DNA of 64,000 nucleotides from Cytophagales bacterium (lineage in GTDB: Bacteria > Bacteroidota > Bacteroidia > Cytophagales > UBA9547): positions 1-64,000 of the forward strand of contig JAAFIH010000014.1 in the NCBI GenBank assembly GCA_013297755.1, given 5' to 3'. How positions within the stretch are numbered: position 1 is the stretch's first letter; every line of letters begins with the position of its first letter. The notes under the pieces were generated by a model. The model was not told the origin of the DNA, ran no database searches, and saw nothing but the letters and a program-made list of their open reading frames with translations. A program made the translations under genes and the position numbers. This document shows, piece by piece, positions 27,726-35,713 of the stretch.

Positions 27726-27847
27726 GTAACAAAGCGAACCATAATTTTATGTTTTTTTGTAACAAAGCGAACCATAATTTTATGTTTTTTTGTAACAAAG
27801 CGAACCATAATTTATTGATTTTTTGTAACAAAGCGAACCATAATTTA
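27726..27847. repeat. Four tandem 33-bp repeats upstream of an ATPase promoter
   Basis: Copies begin at 27726, 27759, 27792 and 27825, each with the core GTAACAAAGCGAACCATAAT. The first two units are nearly identical, the third has small changes, the fourth is cut by the stop codon of the second ATPase gene. The 33-bp period is about three helical turns, so the cores face the same side of the DNA. This is an operator-like array. Confidence 0.9.
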
Positions 27848-29167
27848 TGCTATATATTTTATTAAATTCAAAGTATAGTCAGCCATAAAATGGGGGATAT
27901 TTAATAATCCATCTTGGTAAGACAAGTTTTTTAACGAAAATCGAACTCTAATTTTGGGTTGAAATTTATTGAAATATTGAGTCAAACTAGCACTTCTAAT
28001 GTTTTCGTCTGATTTAACTTCTATAGGTATGATTTCATTTTTAGATTGAATTAAAAAATCTACTTCGGCTTCGTTGCCCGATGTCCAGTATCTAGGCAAT
28101 ACTTCAAAGTTTGGTACTAAACTTTGCAAAATATAGTTTTCAATTAAAGCACCTTTGAACTCAACAAAGAGTCTATTGCCTTCTGTAAATGCAATGGGGT
28201 CGAGTTGCGATAGTTTGCGTAAAACCCCTACATCAAAAGTATAAATTTTGTATGCACTTAGGTCATCATAAGCAGAAATTGGCAGTTTTGGTGTTTTGCA
28301 TAAATATATTTTATAAATCAATCCTGCCTGTTCTAGCCATTTTATGGCATCTTCATACTCACGGGCTCTAGCTCCAGGTTTTACTAGTTGATAAACAAAT
28401 TTTTTGTTTTCTCTGCCTAATTGTGATGGAATAGAATTAAAAACATGGCTAATTTTGGCAACATCTTTTGTGATTGGATGTTTTGCAAAATCAAGTTCAT
28501 ACGAGCGAATTAAATCTTTGAGAACCAAATCAGACTTAGCAAAATCTTTAGTTTCTAAAAAAGTTAATGCTACCGCTGGCAATCCGCCAGTGATCAAATA
28601 TTTTTTAAAATTATCTTTTAAGGATGAAAAAAAAATATCAGGAATAACCTCAATTTTATTTATATTATCAAGATACAAAGCTAATTTTGGGTCGGCAGTT
28701 TGTAAAAACTCTGTAAAACTAAGCGGATATAATGTTAAAAATTGGACTTTGCCTACAGGAAATGAATTGCCTTTGCCCAGCGAAATCCCTAAAAGAGAAC
28801 CCGCACAAATAACATAGAGTTCTGGTCGGTTTTCATAAAAGTATTTTAATGTATTTAATGCAGATAAACATTCTTGAATTTCATCAAAAACCAACAAAGT
28901 ATTTTTATCAATTTTTTGTCCAAGCACTAAGGTAAGATTTTCGATAATGATATTTACATCTTTAGTGTTTTCAAAAAACTGTTTTAGTTCTGGTTTTTCA
29001 TCAAAATTAAAATAAGCTATACTACTAAAATGACTATTTCCTAGCCATTTCATCAAATAGGTTTTGCCTACTTGCCTTGCACCATTTAAGATAAGAGGTT
29101 TATGATTGGCATCGGCTTTCCAACTAATTAATTCATTTTCGAGAGTTCTTATAAATATATTTTTCAC
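27845..29167 (-). CDS. AAA_14/DUF4143 ATPase (second)
   Basis: 440 aa from a GTG start at 29167. Walker A N-G-A-R-Q-V-G-K-T-Y at 28-37, Walker B L-V-F-D-E-I-Q-E, C-A-G-S-L-L-G-I, and the DUF4143 E-V-D-F-L-I-Q-S...P-I-E-V-K-S nuclease-like motif. It is only moderately similar to the first ATPase and has a different control region (palindrome at 29185-29200). The two are in tandem, separated only by the 33-bp repeat array. They may be two versions of one standalone module rather than subunits of one complex. Confidence 0.88.
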   Translation of the reverse strand: MKNIFIRTLENELISWKADANHKPLILNGARQVGKTYLMKWLGNSHFSSIAYFNFDEKPELKQFFENTKDVNIIIENLTLVLGQKIDKNTLLVFDEIQECLSALNTLKYFYENRPELYVICAGSLLGISLGKGNSFPVGKVQFLTLYPLSFTEFLQTADPKLALYLDNINKIEVIPDIFFSSLKDNFKKYLITGGLPAVALTFLETKDFAKSDLVLKDLIRSYELDFAKHPITKDVAKISHVFNSIPSQLGRENKKFVYQLVKPGARAREYEDAIKWLEQAGLIYKIYLCKTPKLPISAYDDLSAYKIYTFDVGVLRKLSQLDPIAFTEGNRLFVEFKGALIENYILQSLVPNFEVLPRYWTSGNEAEVDFLIQSKNEIIPIEVKSDENIRSASLTQYFNKFQPKIRVRFSLKNLSYQDGLLNIPHFMADYTLNLIKYIA

Positions 29168-29184
29168 GATTTAAGTGCCAATAA

Positions 29185-29229
29185 TGTGATTTATATCACA
29201 AATATAGTAGCAAAAGTGTGATTTGTGAT
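29185..29229 (-). promoter_or_regulatory. -7 box with overlapping palindromic operator
   Basis: Minus-strand TATATTTG lies at 29199-29206 and overlaps TGTGATTTATATCACA (29185-29200), an inverted repeat with 6-bp arms. A further TGTGATTTGTGAT lies at 29217-29229, near -30. The arrangement suits repression by a dimer, perhaps the gene's own product or a local regulator. The motif also resembles a CRP site. Confidence 0.5.
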
Positions 29230-29328
29230 AAAAAAACAATTTTTTTGAACAAAGTAAATGATGAAAAGATACAAATTTATTTATTAAGTTTTATTTTTTT
29301 TGATGGATATATTAATAAAAGTATTTTT

Positions 29329-30318
29329 TTATTTAAATTTAGAGACTAAATCTTGAGATTTTACATTTAGATACGACCATAACTCTGGATATTTTTTTTT
29401 AGAATTTAAAACACTAAAAAAAATAAAAGGATGTTTTATATTGTATAATAAAAAATTAAACCATTCATAAATTTTAAACTTTGGGATTAATTTTCGACAT
29501 TTAGACTCTATAAGTGCAGCATAGATGAACTTATTTATAGAAAGACCAAATTCAGTTCTAACAACTTTCAATAATTCGTTTATCCAATCATCAGAAGTAT
29601 GATTGTGTTTAAAAAAACATGCAACTAATAAACTGTTGTGTTCATGAAAGCCTTTTATAGACTTTTTTCTGTATGTTTCAAGTGTAAATGAAAAATTTGC
29701 TAAAGGTTTATTTACAAAAAGTATAGGATGAGGAAAAGATTTTTCTCTTACTTGTTCCATAAAATCTCCTCTTGTTTGTTTAGGAATTTTGTAATTTGAA
29801 ATAAAATCATTATTTCGAAAAAAAGCACTACAATTTGAAAAGTGATAATGATAAACATGTCTATATTGAGGATAATTTATAAGATTATATTCGTTTGCAA
29901 GTGAATATTTTAATTCTGGAAGTTTAATCCATTGATTATTATTTTTCTCTGTCCAAAGAAAATGATTTGAAAAAGCAACTTGGATATGTTCGAAAGTCTC
30001 CATGCTTTTTACCATTTCTTCAATAAAAGTAGGCTCAAACCAGTTGTCATCTTCAAGCATTGCAATATATTCTTCTTTGCAGGGGTTAAACATTAAATTA
30101 AATGATTCAACTGCACCTAAATTTGTAGCATGATTTACTACCTCTATTCTATGATCTCCAATTTTTTCGATGTATTCTATTGGAAATAAATCGTTTGGGT
30201 TGTCATTATGCAATTCACAAGTCCAATCTTTAAAAGTTTGATTGATTAGGCTTTCAATGGCTCTTTTTAATAGTTCATTTCGATTGTATGTAAATAAATA
30301 AACTTTACATCTAGCCAT
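29329..30318 (-). CDS. Glycosyltransferase family 2
   Basis: 329 aa, GT-A fold. V-Y-L-F-T-Y-N-R-N-E-L-L-K-R-A-I-E-S-L at the N-terminus, N-L-G-A-V-E-S-F-N and A-M-L-E-D-D-N-W-F-E as the metal-binding acidic motif. An inverting transferase acting on a lipid-linked or growing glycan is expected. Its ATG overlaps the stop of the upstream gene by one base (TAATG), showing tight coupling. It is the last glycan gene before the ATPase/YoeB block. Confidence 0.85.
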   Translation of the reverse strand: MARCKVYLFTYNRNELLKRAIESLINQTFKDWTCELHNDNPNDLFPIEYIEKIGDHRIEVVNHATNLGAVESFNLMFNPCKEEYIAMLEDDNWFEPTFIEEMVKSMETFEHIQVAFSNHFLWTEKNNNQWIKLPELKYSLANEYNLINYPQYRHVYHYHFSNCSAFFRNNDFISNYKIPKQTRGDFMEQVREKSFPHPILFVNKPLANFSFTLETYRKKSIKGFHEHNSLLVACFFKHNHTSDDWINELLKVVRTEFGLSINKFIYAALIESKCRKLIPKFKIYEWFNFLLYNIKHPFIFFSVLNSKKKYPELWSYLNVKSQDLVSKFK

Positions 30319-31295
30319 TATCTAATAAATTTAGAGACTATTTTAACATAATTTTCAGCACATTTTTCTAATGTTAAATTTTCAAGAATGTAATTTCTAG
30401 GCTTAAAATAATCTATTTTTTCCAAATGAATAAATTCATTCAATTTTTCTTCAAAAATATTGGCTGACTCAAATTTCAAACCACATGTCTCGTGCCAATA
30501 AGGAACTGAAGAAACTGGAGCGAATTTTGTTTTATGAGGATACCAATGGGGGTCTTGCCAAAATCCTCCTCTGTCCCATGCCAAAATAGGGAGATTAGAA
30601 GCCAAAATTTGCTGATAGGCAATACCTTGTGTTTCATGCTCACAAATGAAAATAGCAAATTTAGATAAACCAATTTTTTCCTTTAGTTCTAATGGCTCAT
30701 AACTACCATATTTAATTTCAGTAAAACTATAATTATTTTTTTTAAGTATTTGCTTAATTGGATTAATGAGTTGATGTTCCAATTTTTCATTATCCCATCT
30801 TATTTTATTATAAATTAGGAAGTCATATTTTTTTAAAATACTCTGCTCTTTCCACTCTTCTGTATCTATTCCTACAGGCCAAACTGAAACATTTTCGTCT
30901 CCATAGGGAGCAAAAAAATCTTTAACCCATTTTCCTGGTACTAATATTTGTTTGATTGGATAATCAACTAATATTGATGGATTTGCAATGGGATTTATTC
31001 CAAATGCAGCACCAAAGACAATAGGATTTTTCCATTTTCGTTCAAATAATACATTATCTTTGCCAATTATGCAAGCCAATTCTTGTGGATGATTTTTGAT
31101 ATAATTAAAATCATTGTATCTATAAGAAATGCCAATTTTTTTGAGTCCTTTTAAAAGATTTATAGCTACCAATTGCTGTCCACTTGGTCTTTGAGAGCCT
31201 CTCACAACTTTTCTAATTATTTTTCTAATATAGCGATCATATTTAAACCATCTATCTGGGTCTGGTTCTTGATAGAAAATATTTAGTGTTTGCAT
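30318..31295 (-). CDS. Probable GT-B glycosyltransferase
   Basis: I choose ATG 31295 (325 aa), 8 bp after the upstream stop; the longer frame overlaps that gene by 52 bp. The N-terminus is L-N-I-F-Y-Q-E-P-D-P-D-R-W. R-P-S-G-Q-Q-L-V-A-I-N-L-L marks an acceptor domain, Q-I-L-V-P-G-K-W-V follows, then F-L-I-Y-N-K-I-R-W-D and C-E-H-E-T-Q-G-I-A-Y-Q-Q-I-L-A-S-N-L-P-I-L, like the donor region of GT1/GT4 enzymes. Assignment is by fold and context. Confidence 0.7.
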   Translation of the reverse strand: MQTLNIFYQEPDPDRWFKYDRYIRKIIRKVVRGSQRPSGQQLVAINLLKGLKKIGISYRYNDFNYIKNHPQELACIIGKDNVLFERKWKNPIVFGAAFGINPIANPSILVDYPIKQILVPGKWVKDFFAPYGDENVSVWPVGIDTEEWKEQSILKKYDFLIYNKIRWDNEKLEHQLINPIKQILKKNNYSFTEIKYGSYEPLELKEKIGLSKFAIFICEHETQGIAYQQILASNLPILAWDRGGFWQDPHWYPHKTKFAPVSSVPYWHETCGLKFESANIFEEKLNEFIHLEKIDYFKPRNYILENLTLEKCAENYVKIVSKFIR

Positions 31296-31303
31296 AATAA
31301 ATT

Positions 31304-32302
31304 TCAAAATAGTTGTTTGTTTTTTTGATAGGAAATCCATTTTGCCAATTTCCATCCAAAAATATATTTAATAATTTCAATTAAATTTCCACCAATTTTT
31401 GGGTCAAAATTACTTCCTCCAAATTGTTTTGAAATAATTTCTGATTGTTTTGAAATAATTTTATGTTCTGGAAAAGTAATAATTGCAATATTCTTAAACT
31501 GGAAAGCAATTGCTTTTTTTGTGTTTATTGAATTTGAGATTGCTAATATATGTTTTTTTTTTAATAATGCACTTAGATAAATGCTTTCCATGGAAAGATA
31601 ATCTTTTCTTGAAGCCAAGCTTTTACTTTTATAATATTTTCTATAATAATTAAAAATATTCTGAACGAAAACAATGCCTTTGCTTTGTAAAATAACCCTA
31701 CAAAAAAACTCGCCATCATCATCAACCGTTAGTTCTTCATTCCATAAACCTACTTTTTGTATTAATGATTTGGGAGTAAGCCATGAATTGGGTTGTACCA
31801 TCCATCCTTCAAGTGTTTCATTTCCTCCATATAAATTTATTAAAAAATCAATTGGTTTATCTGTTGAATAAACAAATTTTGATTCATCATTATAAATGCC
31901 TTCTTTGATTGGGTCTGTACCATCAAAAAAATGTACACAATTACAAACTGCAATTTTATCTAGTTCGCCTTCGAGTGATTTTACTTGTTCTTCAATTTTG
32001 CTTTCGCTCAACAAATCATCGGCATCTAAAAATTGAATGTATACGCCTTTAGCTTCTCTTAATCCATAATTTCTTGCCGAACTTGCACCTTTATTTTCTT
32101 GTGTGAAAACTTTTATTTTTTCATTTTCAAACTTTTTAGCCACTGCCAAGCTATTATCAGTACTACCATCGTTTACTATAATCAACTCCCAATGGGTATA
32201 CGTTTGGTTAATCACACTTTCTATTGCCTCGGCCACATACTTTTCGGCATTGTAGAGGGGCATGATTACAGAAACTAAAGGGTTTTTTATCTCTTTTTCC
32301 AT
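31304..32302 (-). CDS. Glycosyltransferase family 2 with a start codon donated by the toxin gene
   Basis: 332 aa. V-S-V-I-M-P-L-Y-N-A-E-K-Y, I-V-N-D-G-S-T-D-N-S and F-L-D-A-D-D-L are textbook GT2 motifs. The first seven residues (M-E-K-E-I-K-N) come from the 3' end of the overlapping ParE-like toxin gene (16 bp overlap). An older 5' end, starting M-L-N-L-P-L-V-S-V, survives upstream of the toxin module at 32909-32979. A ten-base A tract on the coding strand at 31553-31562 could vary in length. Confidence 0.9.
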   Translation of the reverse strand: MEKEIKNPLVSVIMPLYNAEKYVAEAIESVINQTYTHWELIIVNDGSTDNSLAVAKKFENEKIKVFTQENKGASSARNYGLREAKGVYIQFLDADDLLSESKIEEQVKSLEGELDKIAVCNCVHFFDGTDPIKEGIYNDESKFVYSTDKPIDFLINLYGGNETLEGWMVQPNSWLTPKSLIQKVGLWNEELTVDDDGEFFCRVILQSKGIVFVQNIFNYYRKYYKSKSLASRKDYLSMESIYLSALLKKKHILAISNSINTKKAIAFQFKNIAIITFPEHKIISKQSEIISKQFGGSNFDPKIGGNLIEIIKYIFGWKLAKWISYQKNKQLF

Positions 32303-32577
32303 ATTTTTGGGTTTCTTTTTGAATGGAATATTGAAAAAACAACAACAGTATCTTTGTAAATTGAAAAAATGATTTGGTAAGGGAAATCTTGAAAATAAAC
32401 CGCTCGCTTTTTCTTATAAACTACTTTAAATTGCTCAGGCGAGATACAAATACTTTTAAAATAGTTATCTAAGGTTTCAAAAAAACGCTCTCCGAGTCCA
32501 GCCAGTTGTATTTCGTACCATTCATAAGCTTCTTGCATCTCTATGGAAGCATCAGCTTTAAATTCTAAATTATACAA
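32287..32577 (-). CDS. RelE/ParE-family toxin
   Basis: 96 aa. A-Y-E-W-Y-E-I-Q-L-A-G-L-G-E-R-F, P-E-Q-F-K-V-V-Y, R-A-V-Y-F-Q-D-F-P-Y-Q-I-I-F and V-V-F-S-I-F-H-S-K-R-N-P are the ParE/RelE pattern. ParE members poison gyrase and RelE members cut mRNA; which applies is unclear. It overlaps the antitoxin by 8 bp and the downstream glycosyltransferase by 16 bp, so it is fully built into the glycan operon. Confidence 0.9.
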   Translation of the reverse strand: MYNLEFKADASIEMQEAYEWYEIQLAGLGERFFETLDNYFKSICISPEQFKVVYKKKRAVYFQDFPYQIIFSIYKDTVVVFSIFHSKRNPKIWKKR

Positions 32578-32806
32578 ATTTTTCCTTGTTTCGTATTTTC
32601 TGTTTTACCTCCTCCCAAGTGTAGCTTTTGCCTTCTCCTTTCAGATAGGCCTGTTCTCTTTTATCAAGCTCATCTATTTGCTCTTGCGTAAGTTTGTATG
32701 GCACTGCTTCTTGTTTTAAAATAGTATGAACAGCTTTTAGTATTTTTTTATTTTCTACTCTTGGTAGCAAATTGATAATTTGATTTTGGATGGCTATCGT
32801 AGTCAT
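32570..32806 (-). CDS. Antitoxin of the ParE-like pair (addiction module component)
   Basis: 78 aa. L-T-Q-E-Q-I-D-E-L-D-K-R-E-Q-A-Y-L-K-G-E-G-K-S-Y-T-W-E-E-V-K-Q-K-I matches the small antitoxin family that pairs with ParE/RelE in Bacteroidota. It has its own promoter at 32829-32858. A truncated homologue of 56 codons lies 330 bp upstream at 33135-33305. Confidence 0.88.
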   Translation of the reverse strand: MTTIAIQNQIINLLPRVENKKILKAVHTILKQEAVPYKLTQEQIDELDKREQAYLKGEGKSYTWEEVKQKIRNKEKFV

Positions 32807-32828
32807 TTTCTCTTTTACTTTAATATTT

Positions 32829-32858
32829 CAAAAATACTAATATTATACGTTTTTTCAA
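32829..32858 (-). promoter_or_regulatory. Promoter of the ParE-like module
   Basis: Minus strand: TTG (32856-32858), 19 bp, then a perfect TATTTTTG (32829-32836), 22 bp before the antitoxin ATG. The promoter lies inside the inserted unit, so the module can be expressed on its own as well as from the operon. Confidence 0.6.
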
Positions 32859-32880
32859 ATATAACTATGCACTAAATCTT

Positions 32881-32979
32881 TTACAAAAAGGAATTAACCC
32901 TTTTGGTTATTGCCTCGGCCACATACTTTTCGGCATTGTAGAGGGGCATGATTACGGAAACTAATGGTAAGTTTAACAT
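32881..32979 (-). pseudogene. Duplicated 5' end of the glycosyltransferase gene
   Basis: 32909-32967 equals 32223-32281 at 57 of 59 positions, 686 bp apart. It reads M-L-N-L-P-L-V-S-V-I-M-P-L-Y-N-A-E-K-Y-V and continues into unrelated codons to a TAA at 32881. It is the original start of the glycosyltransferase, cut off when the toxin module entered. Confidence 0.9.
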
Positions 32980-32987
32980 TTTTTTGT

Positions 32988-33092
32988 TTATTTATCTTTA
33001 TCAGATTCTTGCTCCATTGCTTTTATTTCTGCCAATAATACAGATTGTTATTGGGCTTTTGGTAATAATAATTGATATTCGGCTTTTAAAAT
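32988..33092 (-). pseudogene. Relic gene tail
   Basis: A coding-looking frame (I-L-K-A-E-Y-Q-L-L-L-P-K-A-Q, an in-frame stop, then Q-S-V-L-L-A-E-I-K-A-M-E-Q-E-S-D) ends 8 bp before the relic glycosyltransferase start. Its family is not recognised. It was probably the tail of the gene that once preceded the glycosyltransferase. Confidence 0.35.
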
Positions 33093-33103
33093 TCAAATAT
33101 TTA

Positions 33104-33136
33104 AACAAAGCCTTTCTTTTGAAGAAAGGCTTTGTT
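33104..33136. repeat. REP-like perfect hairpin, distant copy
   Basis: Stem AACAAAGCCTTTCTT paired with its exact complement around a TTG loop, 15 bp perfect. The same 15-bp stem, with a different loop, lies at 51282-51314 next to the REP-associated transposase. It overlaps the last codon of a truncated antitoxin copy. Confidence 0.85.
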
Positions 33137-33305
33137 ATTTCAAATATCTTTCTACTCTTTTATCTAGTTCGTCTATTTGGGCTCTCGTAAGCTTTTGTGG
33201 TACAGCTTCTTGTTCTAAAATGGTGTGAAATGTTTTTAGTATTTTTTTGTTTTCTACCAATGGCAATAAATTTATGATTTGGTTTTGAATAGGAATTGCG
33301 GTCAT
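33135..33305 (-). pseudogene. Truncated second copy of the ParE-like antitoxin
   Basis: 56 codons from ATG 33305: M-T-A-I-P-I-Q-N-Q-I-I-N-L-L-P-L-V-E-N-K-K-I-L, closely similar to the first 50 residues of the 78-aa antitoxin at 32570-32806. The toxin-binding C-terminus is missing; the frame ends at the REP hairpin. It may still bind DNA and affect the intact module, or may be dead. Confidence 0.8.
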
Positions 33306-33396
33306 TTGTTTTTTCCTTTTAAAAATAAGGAATATAAATGTTTTTTATTATAACTATTAAAGGCTTGAACCAGAGTGATAATGGATAACTGTCTAC

Positions 33397-34017
33397 TTAT
33401 TCAAAAATTTTATCACAAATCAACTCAAATTCGTGTAGAGCTGGTGATGCTGAGCATAAATCATTTTCTAAACAAATCATGCAATTACGGATAGAAGTGT
33501 AAACTTTTACCTCTTTGTAAATAGGAAAAATAAGCCATACACACTGTACACCACATTGAAAATATTCTCTTAGTTTTTGCTCGTAGCTATTTAATTGATC
33601 AAAAGTAGATACAATTTCGATGATGAAAGCGGGAACAGGGTTTAATCCATTTTTACCATCAATTATTTGTTGATTCGTAAAATATGCTAAATCTGGGATT
33701 CTTACTGTATTGGTGTCTTCTAAAATAATTTTTGCTTCAGATAATAAATCATTTCCTTCTTGAAAATATCTAGTTTTAATGAAAGCCCTTTCTATTATTT
33801 TTTGAATATACCAATGTTTTTTATCCATACGTTGTTTTATTGATTCAATTTTATTGTTTTTCCATTCGTTTTTCCAGTTGTCAATTATTTCGGGTTTCCA
33901 TTCCAAAAAATCATCTAAAGCTATTTCAAGTCCATGATAAAGTGGTTTTACAAAATTTTCTTTATATAAAGTTGTTTTTTTTGGGTTTCTTTTTGGTTTT
34001 TTTAATGTTGATTCCAT
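33397..34017 (-). CDS. Uma2 family endonuclease-fold protein
   Basis: 206 aa. V-R-I-P-D-L-A-Y-F and F-I-I-E-I-V-S keep the acidic residues; Y-F-Q-C-G-V-Q-C-V-W-L-I-F-P follows. It is a close paralogue of 54087-54707: the final 45 residues, with K-V-Y-T-S-I-R-N-C-M-I-C-L-E-N-D, are nearly the same. The N-terminus is Lys-rich. It lies between the relic-filled stretch and the unknown gene at 34084 and points with the operon. Confidence 0.9.
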   Translation of the reverse strand: MESTLKKPKRNPKKTTLYKENFVKPLYHGLEIALDDFLEWKPEIIDNWKNEWKNNKIESIKQRMDKKHWYIQKIIERAFIKTRYFQEGNDLLSEAKIILEDTNTVRIPDLAYFTNQQIIDGKNGLNPVPAFIIEIVSTFDQLNSYEQKLREYFQCGVQCVWLIFPIYKEVKVYTSIRNCMICLENDLCSASPALHEFELICDKIFE

Positions 34018-34083
34018 TGTATATATAGCTTTTGGATATTAAATAAGAAATATTTTTTTATTTTAATTTACAACTAAAATAGT

Positions 34084-34599
34084 TTATTTACCATCATCTT
34101 TTCCTAGCCACCAATCTTTCCCCAGTTTTCCTTCCATTTTTTTTACATTTTCTAAGCTAAACATTTGCATAATGGCATTGGTATCTGCAAATTCATTAAA
34201 TGTACCTTCTTTAAAATCTTCAAAAGGAATGTTATTGATTGTAAATATTTTTTTTATCCAATCTATCATTTCCGTAATATTAATGGTTTCTTTGGCCAAA
34301 TAAATAGTGTAGCTGGCTTGATATAATGAATTATTAGCATCTATTTCTTTAGATTCGATATGATAATCCTTGTTATTCAATTTATCAAAATACATTTGTT
34401 TGTGCTTTAGTTTTTCTTCATCGGTTCCGTGTGATTTCAAAAGCCGCTCGTAGCACAAAATGTTGAGGCATATAATTTTTTCGCCTACCAGAATATGGTC
34501 ATTTTCGTCTATTTTGTAGGGTCTTAAAAATAAAATTGCAGTAGGAAAATGTTCTACATTCCTTGATTTTTCGTCTCTATTATAGTATAACCAGTTCAT
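34084..34599 (-). CDS. Hypothetical protein, 171 aa
   Basis: Soluble and mixed alpha/beta by composition, without signal peptide or membrane segments. N-terminal M-N-W-L-Y-Y-N-R-D-E-K-S, central E-K-I-I-C-L-N-I-L-C-Y-E-R-L-L, C-terminal M-E-G-K-L-G-K-D-W-W-L-G-K-D-D. No family was recognised. Codon use is like its neighbours and the frame is intact. It lies between a Uma2 gene and a glycosyltransferase in an accessory patch, so an accessory or mobile origin is likely. Confidence 0.6.
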   Translation of the reverse strand: MNWLYYNRDEKSRNVEHFPTAILFLRPYKIDENDHILVGEKIICLNILCYERLLKSHGTDEEKLKHKQMYFDKLNNKDYHIESKEIDANNSLYQASYTIYLAKETINITEMIDWIKKIFTINNIPFEDFKEGTFNEFADTNAIMQMFSLENVKKMEGKLGKDWWLGKDDGK

Positions 34600-34774
34600 T
34601 TTATTGTTTTATGATGAATTTGAGCTAAGTAAATTTACAAAATATTTGATTAAGCTAAGCAATTTTTAAAGATTTGTATATCAACATAGATATCTGCTGC
34701 ATTATAATTTTTGCTTACTGATAATCCATTTCTAAAACGAAAAATGGGTAATAATCTAATTTGAAATTATATTA

Positions 34775-35713
34775 TTACAATGACTTACGTAGCCAAGGTT
34801 TAAAAATTCTAATTAAATATTCTCTTATGATGATAGATAAAAAAGGATTAAAAAAACTTATAAATTTTATAATTCTATTTTCATCGTCAGGTAAGTTTTT
34901 ATATATTTTGCAAGCTAAATCAATAGCTTTTTTTGAAGTTTTCCAATCGCTATAACTTGCTAATATAGTTGCATTTTTCCACAATTTATATGAAATTTCT
35001 TTAGCATATTTCGCTCCTACTTTTTGAGCATTAATTTTCATTACTTCGTAATGTGCTTGTGCACATTTCAGCTGATTTGCTCCACTCATTGAGCCATTTA
35101 TTCGATAATTAATTATCGAAACTTCTTTTTCGGCACCAAAACCTAGCCCTGCATTTGCTAGTTTACAATGAAATGCTACATCTTCGTTGTATAATATTTC
35201 AGGTTGAGTATCATATCCGCCAACTGATTTTAATTTATCTACACTATACAATCCACAGAATGGATTAATTTGATTTAATATCGTATATTTAACAGCATCT
35301 TCTTGTAATTCTTTGTGATTAAAATTCGATTTTGACAATAATTCATTTGTATTATTATCAACCCATTTATAGTTAAATAATACCACATCAGGACATTCAG
35401 TTTTTGAGAGCCATTTATGAGCTAAAGTTGTAAAATTTGGAAGTAACTCATCGTCTGCATCATGAAAATGAATATGCGTACATTTGGTTTGATTCAATAA
35501 ATAATTTTTGCCAGCCGAACAACCTATATTTTTTTTGCCTCTAAAAACTGTTGCTCCATAACTTTCAGCAATTTCTTTGGTATTATCACTACTACAATCG
35601 TCATAAACCAAAATTTCATCAAAGGGAATGGTTTGATTTTTAGCTGATTCGAGCAATCGTGGCAAACACCAAGCAGCATTATAAGCTGGTATGCATAGGG
35701 CTATGGTGTTCAT
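34775..35713 (-). CDS. Glycosyltransferase family 2
   Basis: 312 aa. A-L-C-I-P-A-Y-N-A-A-W-C-L-P-R-L-L, V-Y-D-D-C-S-S-D-N-T and F-H-D-A-D-D-E-L-L-P are GT2 nucleotide-sugar and metal motifs; N-E-D-V-A-F-H-C-K is the later acidic motif. Its ATG overlaps the stop of the acyltransferase gene by 4 bp. It is the last gene of a run of overlapping genes 34775-39887, which are surely co-translated. Confidence 0.9.
   Translation of the reverse strand: MNTIALCIPAYNAAWCLPRLLESAKNQTIPFDEILVYDDCSSDNTKEIAESYGATVFRGKKNIGCSAGKNYLLNQTKCTHIHFHDADDELLPNFTTLAHKWLSKTECPDVVLFNYKWVDNNTNELLSKSNFNHKELQEDAVKYTILNQINPFCGLYSVDKLKSVGGYDTQPEILYNEDVAFHCKLANAGLGFGAEKEVSIINYRINGSMSGANQLKCAQAHYEVMKINAQKVGAKYAKEISYKLWKNATILASYSDWKTSKKAIDLACKIYKNLPDDENRIIKFISFFNPFLSIIIREYLIRIFKPWLRKSL

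Noticed and set aside
27726-27847. CRISPR array
   Set aside because: The 33-bp units are contiguous with no spacers, and no cas genes are present. An operator-like tandem repeat fits better.
29185-29200. A classical CRP site
   Set aside because: TGTGA-N6-TCACA fits the E. coli consensus, but it overlaps the -7 box and has a second half-site; a local repressor is more likely. Not excluded.
32948-33190. Plus-strand 80-codon hydrophobic reading frame
   Set aside because: It runs through the relic glycosyltransferase start, the REP hairpin and the antitoxin relic, all of which are explained on the minus strand.
34650-34758. Minus-strand frame with coding-like composition (R-L-L-P-I-F-R-F-R-N-G-L-S-V) after the glycosyltransferase
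   Set aside because: No start codon, about 36 codons, no recognised family. It may be another relic tail but cannot be supported.
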